Assembly (NCBI GenBank): GCA_900769555.1
Contig: CAAGHA010000003.1
Location: 23,372-87,371 of the forward strand
Source: Bacteroidales bacterium
Lineage (GTDB): Bacteria; Bacteroidota; Bacteroidia; Bacteroidales; Paludibacteraceae
DNA: 64,000 bases
Direction: 5' to 3'
Both the position numbers and the translations under genes were made by a program. Under the pieces are notes generated by a model. The model was not told where the DNA came from. It saw nothing but the letters and a program-made list of their open reading frames with translations, and did no database searches. Shown here in pieces: positions 26,356-34,701 of the stretch; position 1 is the first letter of the stretch, and every line of letters begins with the position of its first letter.

Positions 26356-27633
26356 CTACAAAGTTTCTAAATCTTTTCCTATATCAGAACGGAAATATTT
26401 TCCATCAAAATTAATTTTTTGAACATTTTTGAAAGATTGAGCCAAAGCTTCCGCTCTATCTTTCCCGTATGAACTGACAGAGATAACACGTCCACCGCTA
26501 GTCACCAATTTTTCGTTCTCCATTTTTGTTCCGGCATGAAAAGCAATACTACCCTCAACTTGATCCAAACCGGTTATCTCCTTTCCTTTTTCATACTCTT
26601 CAGGGTACCCTCCGGAAACCATCATAACTGTTACAGCAGCTCTCTCATCCTCTAACAATGTTTTCTCCGATAAAGTTCCCGTTGCCACACCTTCAAATAA
26701 TTCAACAAGATCCGATTTTATACGAAGCATCACAGCCTCAGTTTCCGGATCACCCATTCGCACATTATACTCAATAACCATCGGCTCATTCTTGACATTA
26801 ATTAACCCCAAGAAAATGAATCCTTTATAGCAGATATTCTCCTTTTTCAATCCATTTACAGTTGGAATTACAATTCTTTCTTCCACTTTCTTCATAAAAG
26901 TTTCATCTGCAAAAGGGACTGGAGAAACTGCACCCATACCTCCTGTATTCAACCCTGTATCACCTTCTCCGATGCGTTTATAATCTTTGGCAACAGGTAA
27001 TATTTTATAAGAGTCTCCGTCAGTTAAAACAAATACAGAACATTCAATACCCGACAAGAACTCCTCAATCAAAACTGTTGCACCTGCACTACCAAATTTT
27101 CCTCCGACTATATTTTTTAGTTCTTGCTTTGCCTCTTCAATATCTGAAAGAATTAACACGCCTTTCCCTGCCGCCAAACCATCAGCCTTTAAAACATAAG
27201 GAGCCTCTAACTCTTCCAAAAAGGCATATGCATCTTGAAGGGTCTCTGCCGTAAAACTCTTATATCTTGCAGTTGGAATACCATGACGGAACATAAATGC
27301 CTTTGCAAAATCCTTACTTCCCTCCAACTTTGCACCCTCCATAGAGGGACCTATCACAGGGATAGAAGACAAAGCAGTATCATTCGCAAAAAAGTCATAG
27401 ACCCCTTTTACCAATGGATCTTCCGGTCCAACAACCACCATGTCAACGCCCTTTTCCAAAACAAAATTCTTAATAGCAGGAAAATCCGTTGCAGCAATTT
27501 GAACATTTTCACCCACAGTTAATGTCCCGCCATTACCAGGCGCGATAAATAGTTTGTCAACTTTTGGACTTTGAGCAATTTTCCATGCCAAAGCATGCTC
27601 ACGTCCGCCGGAACCCAATAATAATATCTTCAT
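26356..27633 (-). CDS. purD: Phosphoribosylamine-glycine ligase
   Basis: A 425-residue ATP-grasp enzyme of normal length. It starts with MKILLLGSGGREHALAWKI, the PurD N-domain, then GPEDPLVKGVYDF, the ATP-grasp loop VLKADGLAAGKGVLI, the metal-binding region FLGLINVKNEPMVIEYNVRMGDPETE, and a C-domain with VMMVSGGYPEEYEKG. It makes glycinamide ribonucleotide in the second step of purine synthesis. Neighbours are a polysaccharide deacetylase upstream by 4 bp and membrane protein genes downstream, so it probably shares a transcript with envelope genes. Confidence 0.97.
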   Translation of the reverse strand: MKILLLGSGGREHALAWKIAQSPKVDKLFIAPGNGGTLTVGENVQIAATDFPAIKNFVLEKGVDMVVVGPEDPLVKGVYDFFANDTALSSIPVIGPSMEGAKLEGSKDFAKAFMFRHGIPTARYKSFTAETLQDAYAFLEELEAPYVLKADGLAAGKGVLILSDIEEAKQELKNIVGGKFGSAGATVLIEEFLSGIECSVFVLTDGDSYKILPVAKDYKRIGEGDTGLNTGGMGAVSPVPFADETFMKKVEERIVIPTVNGLKKENICYKGFIFLGLINVKNEPMVIEYNVRMGDPETEAVMLRIKSDLVELFEGVATGTLSEKTLLEDERAAVTVMMVSGGYPEEYEKGKEITGLDQVEGSIAFHAGTKMENEKLVTSGGRVISVSSYGKDRAEALAQSFKNVQKINFDGKYFRSDIGKDLETL

Positions 27634-27637
27634 AATG

Positions 27638-28279
27638 TTAAATTATTTGTTTTTGATTTATCGTATTCTCTGTAATTACCTCAAACCGATACCCATTTTC
27701 AATCAAGTAATCAATTGTTTTCGGCAATGCATATCTTAAATTTTTCTCCGCCTTTAATGAATCATGAAAAACAATAATCGATCCATTTCTAACATACTTC
27801 TGAACGAACGAAAAAACCTCTTCACCGGAAAGGTTTCGATTATAATCTCTCGTCACCAAATCCCATAGAACAATTTTATATTTCTTTTTCAGACTCCATT
27901 TATGAAAAAAAGAAAATTGTCCATGAGGAGGGCGGAAGAACTGACTATGTATCAACTCATCTGCTTTCTCAACATTTTCAGAATAAAAACGCAATGGGTT
28001 TTTAAATCCCTGCAAATGATTAAAAGTATGGTTTCCTACTTGATGTCCTTCCGAAATCAAACGCTCAAAGAGATTTGGATATTTTCGTACATTATCACCC
28101 ACACAAAAGAACGTAGCTTTAATGTTATGTTCTTTTAAGAGGTCCAACACAAAAGGAGTCACGTCCGGAATCGGACCATCATCAAAGGTAAGGAATATGG
28201 TCTTCTCCTTTTTAGGGAGTCTCCAAATTGCTTTCGGCAATAAATACCGAAAGCAACGAGGAGGTTGTTCTATAAACAT
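27638..28279 (-). CDS. Polysaccharide deacetylase (CE4)
   Basis: A 213-residue NodB-homology deacetylase. Motif 1 is TFDDGP (31-36), motif 2 HTFNH with metal ligands His84 and His88 (VGNHTFNH), and motif 3 FRPPHGQFS follows. There is no signal peptide or membrane anchor, though the N-terminal hydrophobic RCFRYLLPKAIW may associate with membrane. Substrate is probably N-acetylated sugar in peptidoglycan or another glycan. It lies between the DUF2723 gene (7 bp) and purD (4 bp). Confidence 0.88.
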   Translation of the reverse strand: MFIEQPPRCFRYLLPKAIWRLPKKEKTIFLTFDDGPIPDVTPFVLDLLKEHNIKATFFCVGDNVRKYPNLFERLISEGHQVGNHTFNHLQGFKNPLRFYSENVEKADELIHSQFFRPPHGQFSFFHKWSLKKKYKIVLWDLVTRDYNRNLSGEEVFSFVQKYVRNGSIIVFHDSLKAEKNLRYALPKTIDYLIENGYRFEVITENTINQKQII

Positions 28280-28286
28280 TACTTTT

Positions 28287-31200
28287 CTATTTCTTCAAAC
28301 GATTATAAATAGTGATATATGAGCTATATCTGAATTGCTCTTCTTGAGGTATCTCTTCCACATCATACTTCATCTGAAGAATTTCAGAGTAGATAGAAAG
28401 ATGGTGAGAGAAATCATTTGAAGCCATTTTTTGTCTCTTCTCATCCATATTGGCAATCCAATCCAAATATTGAAGAGAGTTATGCTCCATTTCTGAGATA
28501 ATCACATCTCTTTTCTCTTTCTCACCCAATTGGTCATACACGCGAGCCATCATCAAAGAACCGGAATTATAAGGGATCTGAGGAGCAGGCAGTACTTTTT
28601 GAGCATAATCTATTACCTCCAATGCCCTATTTTCTTTCTCTTTAATAACTTTATTTATAGCAGTTGTATCCACATTTCCAATATAGCTCTTTAATGCTTT
28701 TGAAAGTTCCAAGTCACTCATACCCTCTGCATTAATACCCATCAATTTTTCAGCCATAGGTCGAACTCTTGATATAAGCAAAGAATCTGAGTATGAACTT
28801 TTTGCACCTGATCTATTAATCAAACGGTCGTTACCATAGTAAGCCGCGGTTAAAGATCGGAACGCATCCATAGAACGAGGGTCTAACTGTGGCAATCTAT
28901 GACCATATTCCAAGACTACAGCAAGAGCCTCTCCGTATCGTGTTTTCATCTCCTCTTGACGTGCCTCATCCAAAAGAGCTTCAGCCAAACGAACGAACAT
29001 AAATCTGAAAGTAGAAGTCATACGCAAATTGTTCTCATCCATATAGATGTTAGGATTTTCAGCAATTCCACCCCATTTGAATTTATGCATCATATTGTCA
29101 TACATCTTCTCGGTATTTACACGTTCACTTGTAGCAAAAGGATCTGATTTAATTGGGGTAATACGATAAGCCATACCCTCTAATTCCAAATAGTCTCCCA
29201 GCCCGACATAGTTATCAGCACCAACAGTTACAGCAAAGTAGATTGGACGTTGCCATTTATTGTTTTGCAACAAATCCAAAATAGTAATATCTTGCTTGCC
29301 CATATACGATTTATGACGAAGATTCATATCAATCTTATCAGCAACTAAAGAGAGTTGAGACGAATCCACCATTCCTGAAGCCAAAACATCTTTTTTGTCA
29401 ACATCAATCAAAATTCTTTTAGACGGCAAGAATTCAACATCATCCCCATAATTATGCAAACGAGAATATTTCTTTGGATTCTTCAAAATTTCCAAAGCCA
29501 TAGATGCATCAATAGCAGGAGCCATATCAAACAAGTAAGCTACATCCAATTTCCCATTCATATAATCTTTGGAAGTCAAAGAAAGAGGTAACGGATCAGA
29601 AAGGTAGGCTTGACGCTTCATTTGATCTACGTACCAACCCATTTGCAAATAACTCAAATTGGCAACACGAGCATCCGCACCTTCTCCTTCCACCTCTTGG
29701 TTGTACCATAAAGGGAAAGTATCATTATCTCCGTTTGTAAAGATAACCGCATTAGGTTCTAATGACAAAAGATAATTTTGACCAAAATCGCGTGCTGTAT
29801 ATCTACCCGAACGATCATGATCGTCCCAATTTTCAGAAGCCATCAATATCGGAATTGGCAAGCAACATAAGGTTGCAATAGTTGCTATTATTCGCTTATC
29901 CAAAGAGGTCAGCACCTTTTCTAACAAATCAATAACATACAACACTCCCAAACCAATCCAAATTGCAAAAGCATAGAACGAACCCGCATAAGCATAATCA
30001 CGTTCACGCGGTTGATAAGGAGTTTGGTTCAAATAGAGAACAATAGCCAAACCTGTTAAAAAGAACAATGTGAATACGAGCCAGAAACTTTGAGTTCCCC
30101 TTTCTTTGCGAGAGAATTGGAATAATATACCCAAGATTCCCAAAATCAATGGCAAGAAGTAATAGGTATTACGAGCCTTATTATCTTTCAACTCATCCGG
30201 CAACAAAGATTGATCCCCCAACATTAAATTATCAATAAAAGGAATACCACTGATCCAATTTCCATTAGTCACCTCACCATGTCCTTGAATATCATTTTGG
30301 CGACCCACAAAGTTCCACATAAAGTATCTCCAATACATAAAGCCCACTTGATAAGAGAAGAAGAACTTCAAGTTTTCTCCGAAAGTAGGAACCACTTTTC
30401 GTTTCGTCTCTCCCATACTATGGTAAGTTACTTTTTTACCTTTATTTCCACCCCATAATTTGTAAGCAGCGATATGACTTTCTTGCTTACTATGCATACG
30501 AGGGAAGAGCATACAAAGGTCATAATTATAGTGCTTTTTTGTATCGTATTTCACATATTTGTCAGGATCTTCCGGAGAATTTTTAATCTCTTTTGCATAC
30601 AATGGAGCACCCTCTTCGACATCAGCTTCCCAACCTTTATCTGTTCTGACACGAGCGATTTCAGAGGCATAAGTTTCACCATATAGCAAAGGTGTATCTC
30701 CATACTGCTCACGATTTAAATAACTCTTCAAGGAAAATACATCATCCGGCGAATTTTGGTCCATCGGAGTGTTTGCTGCCGAACGAATAATGATTGTTGC
30801 ATAAGAGGAATAACCTATCAAGATAACTGTACAACACAACAAGATAGTATTCAAAAGCGGAACGTTGAAAAACTCTCTCTTCTTGAATAAGAAAACACCC
30901 AAAATAGCCAATAAGAAAACACCTAACCAAATTGGAATCCGATCACCCAAAAATGGGATTCCCAACAAGAAGATAGACAAAAGGAAAGCAATATTCAAAC
31001 GAGTATAATTATGTTCTCCTTCCATTTCTCGGCTTTCCCAAATTCCCCAAACCAAACATCCAATAAGCAATAAAGCATAGAAAATAGTTCCACTATTAAA
31101 ACTGAAACCTAACGTATTAACGAAGAATAATTCAAACCAACCTGCCACTTCAACAAATCCCGGCACGATACCATAAAGGATTAACGCCAAAATTACACAA

Positions 31201-31871
31201 GAAATTACCAATGCCATGATAATTCCCTTGGTAGAAGGTTCATATTTTTTGAAATAGTAAATCAACACCAAAGCCGGGATAGTCAACAAGTTCAACAAGT
31301 GAGCACCGATAGACAATCCCATCAAATAGGCAATCAAAATCAACCAACGATTTGCGTAAGGCTCATCTGCAACATCCTCCCACTTGAGCATAGCCCAAAA
31401 CACAACAGCAGTAAAGAGTGAAGAAAAAGCATAAACCTCACCTTCGACAGCAGAGAACCAAAAAGTATCAGAGAAAGTATAAGCAAGAGAACCAATCAGC
31501 CCTGCACCTAAGATACCAATCATTTTCTCTGTTGTTACCTCTTGATTATCCTTAACAACTAACTTCCTAGACAAGTGAGTAATTGTCCAAAATAAGAACA
31601 AAATACAAAATGCACTACAAATTGCAGAAAACGCATTAACCATCATTGCCACAAGGGAAGGATCAGAAGCAAATAGAGTAAAAAACCTTGCCGCCAACAT
31701 AAAGAACGGTGCTCCCGGCGGATGCCCAACTTCTAATTTATACGCAGTTGAAATAAATTCGCCACAGTCCCAAAAACTCGCTGTAGGCTCCATGGTCATC
31801 AAATAAGTTGCCGCCGCTATCGCAAAAACAACCCATCCAACAATGTTGTTGTACAGTTTAAATTGTTTCAT
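28287..31871 (-). CDS. DUF2723 protein, large O-mannosyltransferase-like membrane protein
   Basis: 1194 residues. The N-terminal 130 residues are the DUF2723 core with MEPTASFWDCGEFISTAYK and GHPPGAPFFML, which places acidic residues at the first extracytoplasmic loop as in GT-C glycosyltransferases. About 12-14 membrane helices follow, with a central soluble loop, then a block with NQTPYQPRERDYAYAGSF, then a large soluble C-terminal half (about residues 700-1194) of helical-repeat character. The family is widespread in Bacteroidota and thought to be a lipid-phosphate-sugar dependent O-glycosyltransferase; the reaction is unproven for this protein. The gene is divergent from dacB and heads a minus-strand run including the deacetylase and purD. 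Confidence 0.82.
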   Translation of the reverse strand: MKQFKLYNNIVGWVVFAIAAATYLMTMEPTASFWDCGEFISTAYKLEVGHPPGAPFFMLAARFFTLFASDPSLVAMMVNAFSAICSAFCILFLFWTITHLSRKLVVKDNQEVTTEKMIGILGAGLIGSLAYTFSDTFWFSAVEGEVYAFSSLFTAVVFWAMLKWEDVADEPYANRWLILIAYLMGLSIGAHLLNLLTIPALVLIYYFKKYEPSTKGIIMALVISCVILALILYGIVPGFVEVAGWFELFFVNTLGFSFNSGTIFYALLLIGCLVWGIWESREMEGEHNYTRLNIAFLLSIFLLGIPFLGDRIPIWLGVFLLAILGVFLFKKREFFNVPLLNTILLCCTVILIGYSSYATIIIRSAANTPMDQNSPDDVFSLKSYLNREQYGDTPLLYGETYASEIARVRTDKGWEADVEEGAPLYAKEIKNSPEDPDKYVKYDTKKHYNYDLCMLFPRMHSKQESHIAAYKLWGGNKGKKVTYHSMGETKRKVVPTFGENLKFFFSYQVGFMYWRYFMWNFVGRQNDIQGHGEVTNGNWISGIPFIDNLMLGDQSLLPDELKDNKARNTYYFLPLILGILGILFQFSRKERGTQSFWLVFTLFFLTGLAIVLYLNQTPYQPRERDYAYAGSFYAFAIWIGLGVLYVIDLLEKVLTSLDKRIIATIATLCCLPIPILMASENWDDHDRSGRYTARDFGQNYLLSLEPNAVIFTNGDNDTFPLWYNQEVEGEGADARVANLSYLQMGWYVDQMKRQAYLSDPLPLSLTSKDYMNGKLDVAYLFDMAPAIDASMALEILKNPKKYSRLHNYGDDVEFLPSKRILIDVDKKDVLASGMVDSSQLSLVADKIDMNLRHKSYMGKQDITILDLLQNNKWQRPIYFAVTVGADNYVGLGDYLELEGMAYRITPIKSDPFATSERVNTEKMYDNMMHKFKWGGIAENPNIYMDENNLRMTSTFRFMFVRLAEALLDEARQEEMKTRYGEALAVVLEYGHRLPQLDPRSMDAFRSLTAAYYGNDRLINRSGAKSSYSDSLLISRVRPMAEKLMGINAEGMSDLELSKALKSYIGNVDTTAINKVIKEKENRALEVIDYAQKVLPAPQIPYNSGSLMMARVYDQLGEKEKRDVIISEMEHNSLQYLDWIANMDEKRQKMASNDFSHHLSIYSEILQMKYDVEEIPQEEQFRYSSYITIYNRLKK

Positions 31872-31904
31872 TCTAAATTCAAAATTCTTTTATTCTTCAA
31901 CTTG

Positions 31905-31912
31905 CAAAGTTA
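31905..31912 (-). promoter_or_regulatory. -7 box of the DUF2723 operon
   Basis: Minus-strand TAACTTTG, a full match to TAnnTTTG, 33 bp before the ATG. About 20 bp upstream lies a weak TTTA. It sits just beside the plus-strand promoter of dacB, so the two start sites overlap in the same 160-bp gap. Confidence 0.55.
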
Positions 31913-31938
31913 ATCATAATTTTGAAATAGTAAAGCAT

Positions 31939-31970
31939 TTTGCGATTGCTAAAAAAAAATCTTACCTTCG
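31939..31970 (+). promoter_or_regulatory. Promoter of dacB
   Basis: TTTG (31939-31942) and TACCTTCG (31963-31970) are separated by 20 bases. The -7 box differs from TAnnTTTG at one base. The leader is about 55 bases. This promoter favours the ATG at 32031 over the longer frame from a TTG at 31980. Confidence 0.55.
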
Positions 31971-32030
31971 CACGGTTGTTTGTCCGGTAAAGTACAAGTT
32001 CAGCAACATCAAACTCTCAAATTCAAAGAT

Positions 32031-33458
32031 ATGAATATTTTTCAGAAACAGTTTATTGCTTACATTTTACTTCTGAGTACAACCTATTTAAACGCTCAAA
32101 CAGAAATTGTTAATCAATTTGTTCAACAACCCAATTTAGTGTCAGCAAGTATTGGTTTTTTGGTAAAGGAATTAGAGAGTGGAAAGGTGATTGCTGATTA
32201 TCAATCCGGCATCTGTCGAAATCCTGCTTCAGTCACCAAATTAATTACGACAGCCAGTGCCTTTGAAATGCTATCTGATACATTCCGGTTCAAAACATAC
32301 TTGGGGTATGACGGATCAATTACAGACTCTGTTTTACACGGAGATTTATACATCATAGGAGGAGGTGATCCGACATTGGAATCTAAGCACAATCCATTAC
32401 CCAACAACTTCTACATCAATGCTATTGAGTCTATTCAAAAAAAAGGGATAAAAGAGGTGAAAGGAAAAATCATAGGAGATGCAACACTTTTTGCTGAAGA
32501 TGGTGCTCCATTTCTTTGGTTAGTCGAAGACATTGGTTCATCTTACTCGCCTACACCTTCTGCCTTAACTGCGCACGACAATCTGTTGCAATTTTCTTTG
32601 ATAAGTGATTCTTCCGGAATAAATCTGACTTCATTAAAACCATTCACCCCAATCTTTCAACCTAATATAGAGATGAGTCAAACAGGAAAAGAGATTGGAT
32701 GGAGGGTGACAAAAACAGATTTTTCCTGGCAACCTTCTATTCGTGGCAATTTACCTATCGGCACAAAACGGGTAATTAAAACAGAAATTCCGGAACCCTC
32801 TATTTTTTTGACAGACTCGCTACAACGATTAATGAATTTGGTAGGAATATCGGTCGACTCCATAGTTGGCAGTTCTCGACAATCAGGGAAAAAATTTAAT
32901 GGAGAAATCATCTATACGCAAAATTCTGCTCCTTTACACGAGATCGCTAAAATCACCAATCATCAAAGCAATAACTTATATGCAGAGAATATCTTTTTAT
33001 TTCTCTCATTACAAAACGAAAAGTGTACAATTGGCACCAATGGAAATTCACATATTGCCATCACAAACTATTGGAAAGGGAAAGGAATTGATACTAAATT
33101 TCTTTTTCAAGTGGACGGGTCGGGCATGTCTATGAAAAATGGAATCTCTCCAAAACACATTGTAGATATCTTAGAATATATGAAAAATAAGAGTTCCTAC
33201 TCCAAAGTGTTTATTGAATCTATTCCGGTAGCAGGAAAAAAAGGAACAGTTGCCAACTTTATGAAAAATACTCCCCTTTCCGGCAGAGCTCATGTTAAAA
33301 GTGGAAGTATGGAGAGAGTCCAAAACTATGCCGGATATATTCAACACAAAGAGAAGTGGTATGCATTTTGCATTATGGTTTCAAATTTTGGAGGGCAACG
33401 TGCAACAGTTATAAAACAAATTTCCACTTTATTGAATGATATAATGAATTCGTTGTAA
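32031..33458 (+). CDS. dacB: D-alanyl-D-alanine carboxypeptidase/endopeptidase (PBP4, S13)
   Basis: About 475 residues from the ATG at 32031, which gives a proper signal peptide (MNIFQKQFIAYILLLSTTYL followed by NAQ). The three penicillin-binding motifs are seen: SVTK (67-70) within NPASVTKL, SNN in HQSNNLYAEN, and KSGS in VKSGSMERVQNYAGY, where the usual KTG is replaced by KSG. The size and insert between motifs 1 and 2 fit the S13 (PBP4) class. It trims peptidoglycan peptides in the periplasm. It is transcribed away from the DUF2723 gene. Confidence 0.9.
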   Translation: MNIFQKQFIAYILLLSTTYLNAQTEIVNQFVQQPNLVSASIGFLVKELESGKVIADYQSGICRNPASVTKLITTASAFEMLSDTFRFKTYLGYDGSITDSVLHGDLYIIGGGDPTLESKHNPLPNNFYINAIESIQKKGIKEVKGKIIGDATLFAEDGAPFLWLVEDIGSSYSPTPSALTAHDNLLQFSLISDSSGINLTSLKPFTPIFQPNIEMSQTGKEIGWRVTKTDFSWQPSIRGNLPIGTKRVIKTEIPEPSIFLTDSLQRLMNLVGISVDSIVGSSRQSGKKFNGEIIYTQNSAPLHEIAKITNHQSNNLYAENIFLFLSLQNEKCTIGTNGNSHIAITNYWKGKGIDTKFLFQVDGSGMSMKNGISPKHIVDILEYMKNKSSYSKVFIESIPVAGKKGTVANFMKNTPLSGRAHVKSGSMERVQNYAGYIQHKEKWYAFCIMVSNFGGQRATVIKQISTLLNDIMNSL

Positions 33459-33480
33459 ATTCATCCTTTTAAGTGTAAAA

Positions 33481-33518
33481 AAATTCATTTTGCATTTATT
33501 TTCCATATAAATGAATTT
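33481..33518 (+). terminator. Inverted repeat after dacB, possible terminator
   Basis: AAATTCATTT (33481-33490) and AAATGAATTT (33509-33518) are perfect complements with an 18-base loop, 23 bp past the dacB stop. The stem is AT-only apart from one pair and there is no clean T-run after it, so it would be a weak terminator at best. Confidence 0.35.
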
Positions 33519-33548
33519 ATATTTCATCAAAATTAACCTCAGAGGTTT

Positions 33549-33732
33549 TACCTTTGTCATGTGTTGATTAGGGAAGCATGGAATAAAAGTGAATATAATA
33601 GACGAAGGAGTTAATCTCTTTCCGAAAAGAAATATAAAATCACATCAGAAGACTTTTAGAAAACCACTAAGAAACAATTAGCTGAGAAGTTGGTTGTTTT
33701 TGAAAAAAAGGAAGCCTCAAGCTTCCTTTTTT
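33549..33732 (+). ncRNA. Candidate small transcript (promoter box to terminator)
   Basis: TACCTTTG at 33549-33556 is a perfect -7 box, with TTTC about 23 bp upstream as a poor -33 match. A good terminator ends at 33732. The predicted RNA is about 170 bases. It holds at most a 30-codon frame from GTG at 33589 to TAG at 33681 (VNIIDEGVNLFPKRNIKSH and so on), with no strong ribosome-binding site. It matches no RNA family I can recognise. It could be a regulatory RNA, a small basic peptide gene, or the remnant of a lost gene. Confidence 0.35.
33702..33732. terminator. Bidirectional rho-independent terminator
   Basis: GGAAGC (33710-33715), loop CTCAA, GCTTCC (33721-33726), flanked by a run of A on the left (33703-33709) and TTTTTT on the right. 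Works on paper in both directions. Confidence 0.75.
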
Positions 33733-34275
33733 ATCTTATGGCAACTTCTATAAACAATTTATGTTTTAAAAAACGAAGTGCAAATTAATTCATTGATAAT
33801 CAAATGTAGCAAATTCAAAAATTGATTTGTAGGACACATATTAACACTTATTGACATGTATATTTGCTTGCGTAACACATAATGATTACAAGCACTATAA
33901 CAACACTGATAATTAACAAATATGGAAGTAGATAAAAAATATTTGTAGGACACAAACAAAATTTCTAAATTGCTAAAATACTGAAAATAAAATAATAACA
34001 TTTTAACCGAGTGACAGTTAGGTTATATTCAGAGCGTAAATCTCATCACATAAACCCAACTTCTATCTGATTTTTTAAAGAATGTTCTAAAGCTCTACAA
34101 AGCTAATCATCTTTTCATTCTTCATCTACTAGGGAAACGGGTATCAGAGCAGGCTATAAAGATACAATACTTTATAGCCTACACATAAGATGTGTAGAAT
34201 TCATTATAAACCATTTACTTCTCTAGTCTGTCAAATAAGTCAAATAAGTCATACTTTGTCAGAACATATCATATT
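33733..34275. other. Intergenic stretch without a supported gene
   Basis: About 540 bp of AT-rich sequence. It begins with GGCAACTTCTATAAA at about 33739-33753, which looks like one end of a family A repeat. Near the right end are two hairpins: AGGCTATAAAG / CTTTATAGCCT (34151-34161 and 34170-34180), and ACACAT / ATGTGT (34181-34186 and 34190-34195). They lie past the end of the decayed immunity gene on the minus strand and may once have ended its transcript, although no T-run follows. Short frames in this stretch look like chance. Confidence 0.5.
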
Positions 34276-34691
34276 CTAAAAATCGTTAGTTTCGCCTATA
34301 GAAAAACCAGAAAGTCCTTTTAAATAAGCCAAAAGACCTTCAACATCCAAAACCACCCGTCCAATAACATCTTTAATTTTTATTTTCACTCCATTGTTAT
34401 CAATTAAAGAAATCTCAAAGACAAGATGATTATATTTGTTAGTACTCAATTCAAAATGTTTTATTTTAGGCAGTACTATTTCAATTGCAATTTGAACTGC
34501 ATAACTTCTCTACTCTTCCATTTCTCTGGCATTTTTTCAGGCAACTCTTCTATATTAAATACCAAAGTTAAAAAAACTGTTCCTCCAGGAGAAAAAATAA
34601 AATCCTGAAAATAAATATCTGTCAAACTAGGAATTTTATTTTTATACAAAAAATTAACAATTTAACTTTCAACAATAAAATCTGTCCACAT
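34276..34691 (-). pseudogene. Decayed immunity gene (Imm50-like)
   Basis: Read from the ATG at 34689-34691 the frame starts MWTDFIVES, meets an in-frame TAA at 34662-34664, continues IVNFLYKNKIPSLTDIYFQD through PEKMPEKWKSRE, then needs a one-base shift near 34520 to go on as AVQIAIEIVLPKIKHFELS and VFEISLIDNNGVKIKIKDV to the stop at 34276. The repaired product of about 138 residues has the look of immunity protein Imm50 (short N-terminus, PxKWKxxxYNxVQI, beta-rich tail). It lies 10 bp after the end of the Rhs toxin remnant, the standard place for the matching immunity gene. The family name is tentative; the two lesions are directly visible. Confidence 0.55.
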
Positions 34692-34701
34692 AATTACAAA
34701 A

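Noticed and set aside
33549..33732. 6S RNA or tmRNA
   Set aside because: No long closing stem of the 6S type and no tRNA-like ends or tag frame of tmRNA could be found.
33759..34001. 80-codon frame on the minus strand in the gap after dacB
   Set aside because: AT-driven composition (Phe, Tyr, Leu, Asn), no ribosome-binding site, no conserved pattern; its end overlaps a repeat-like sequence.
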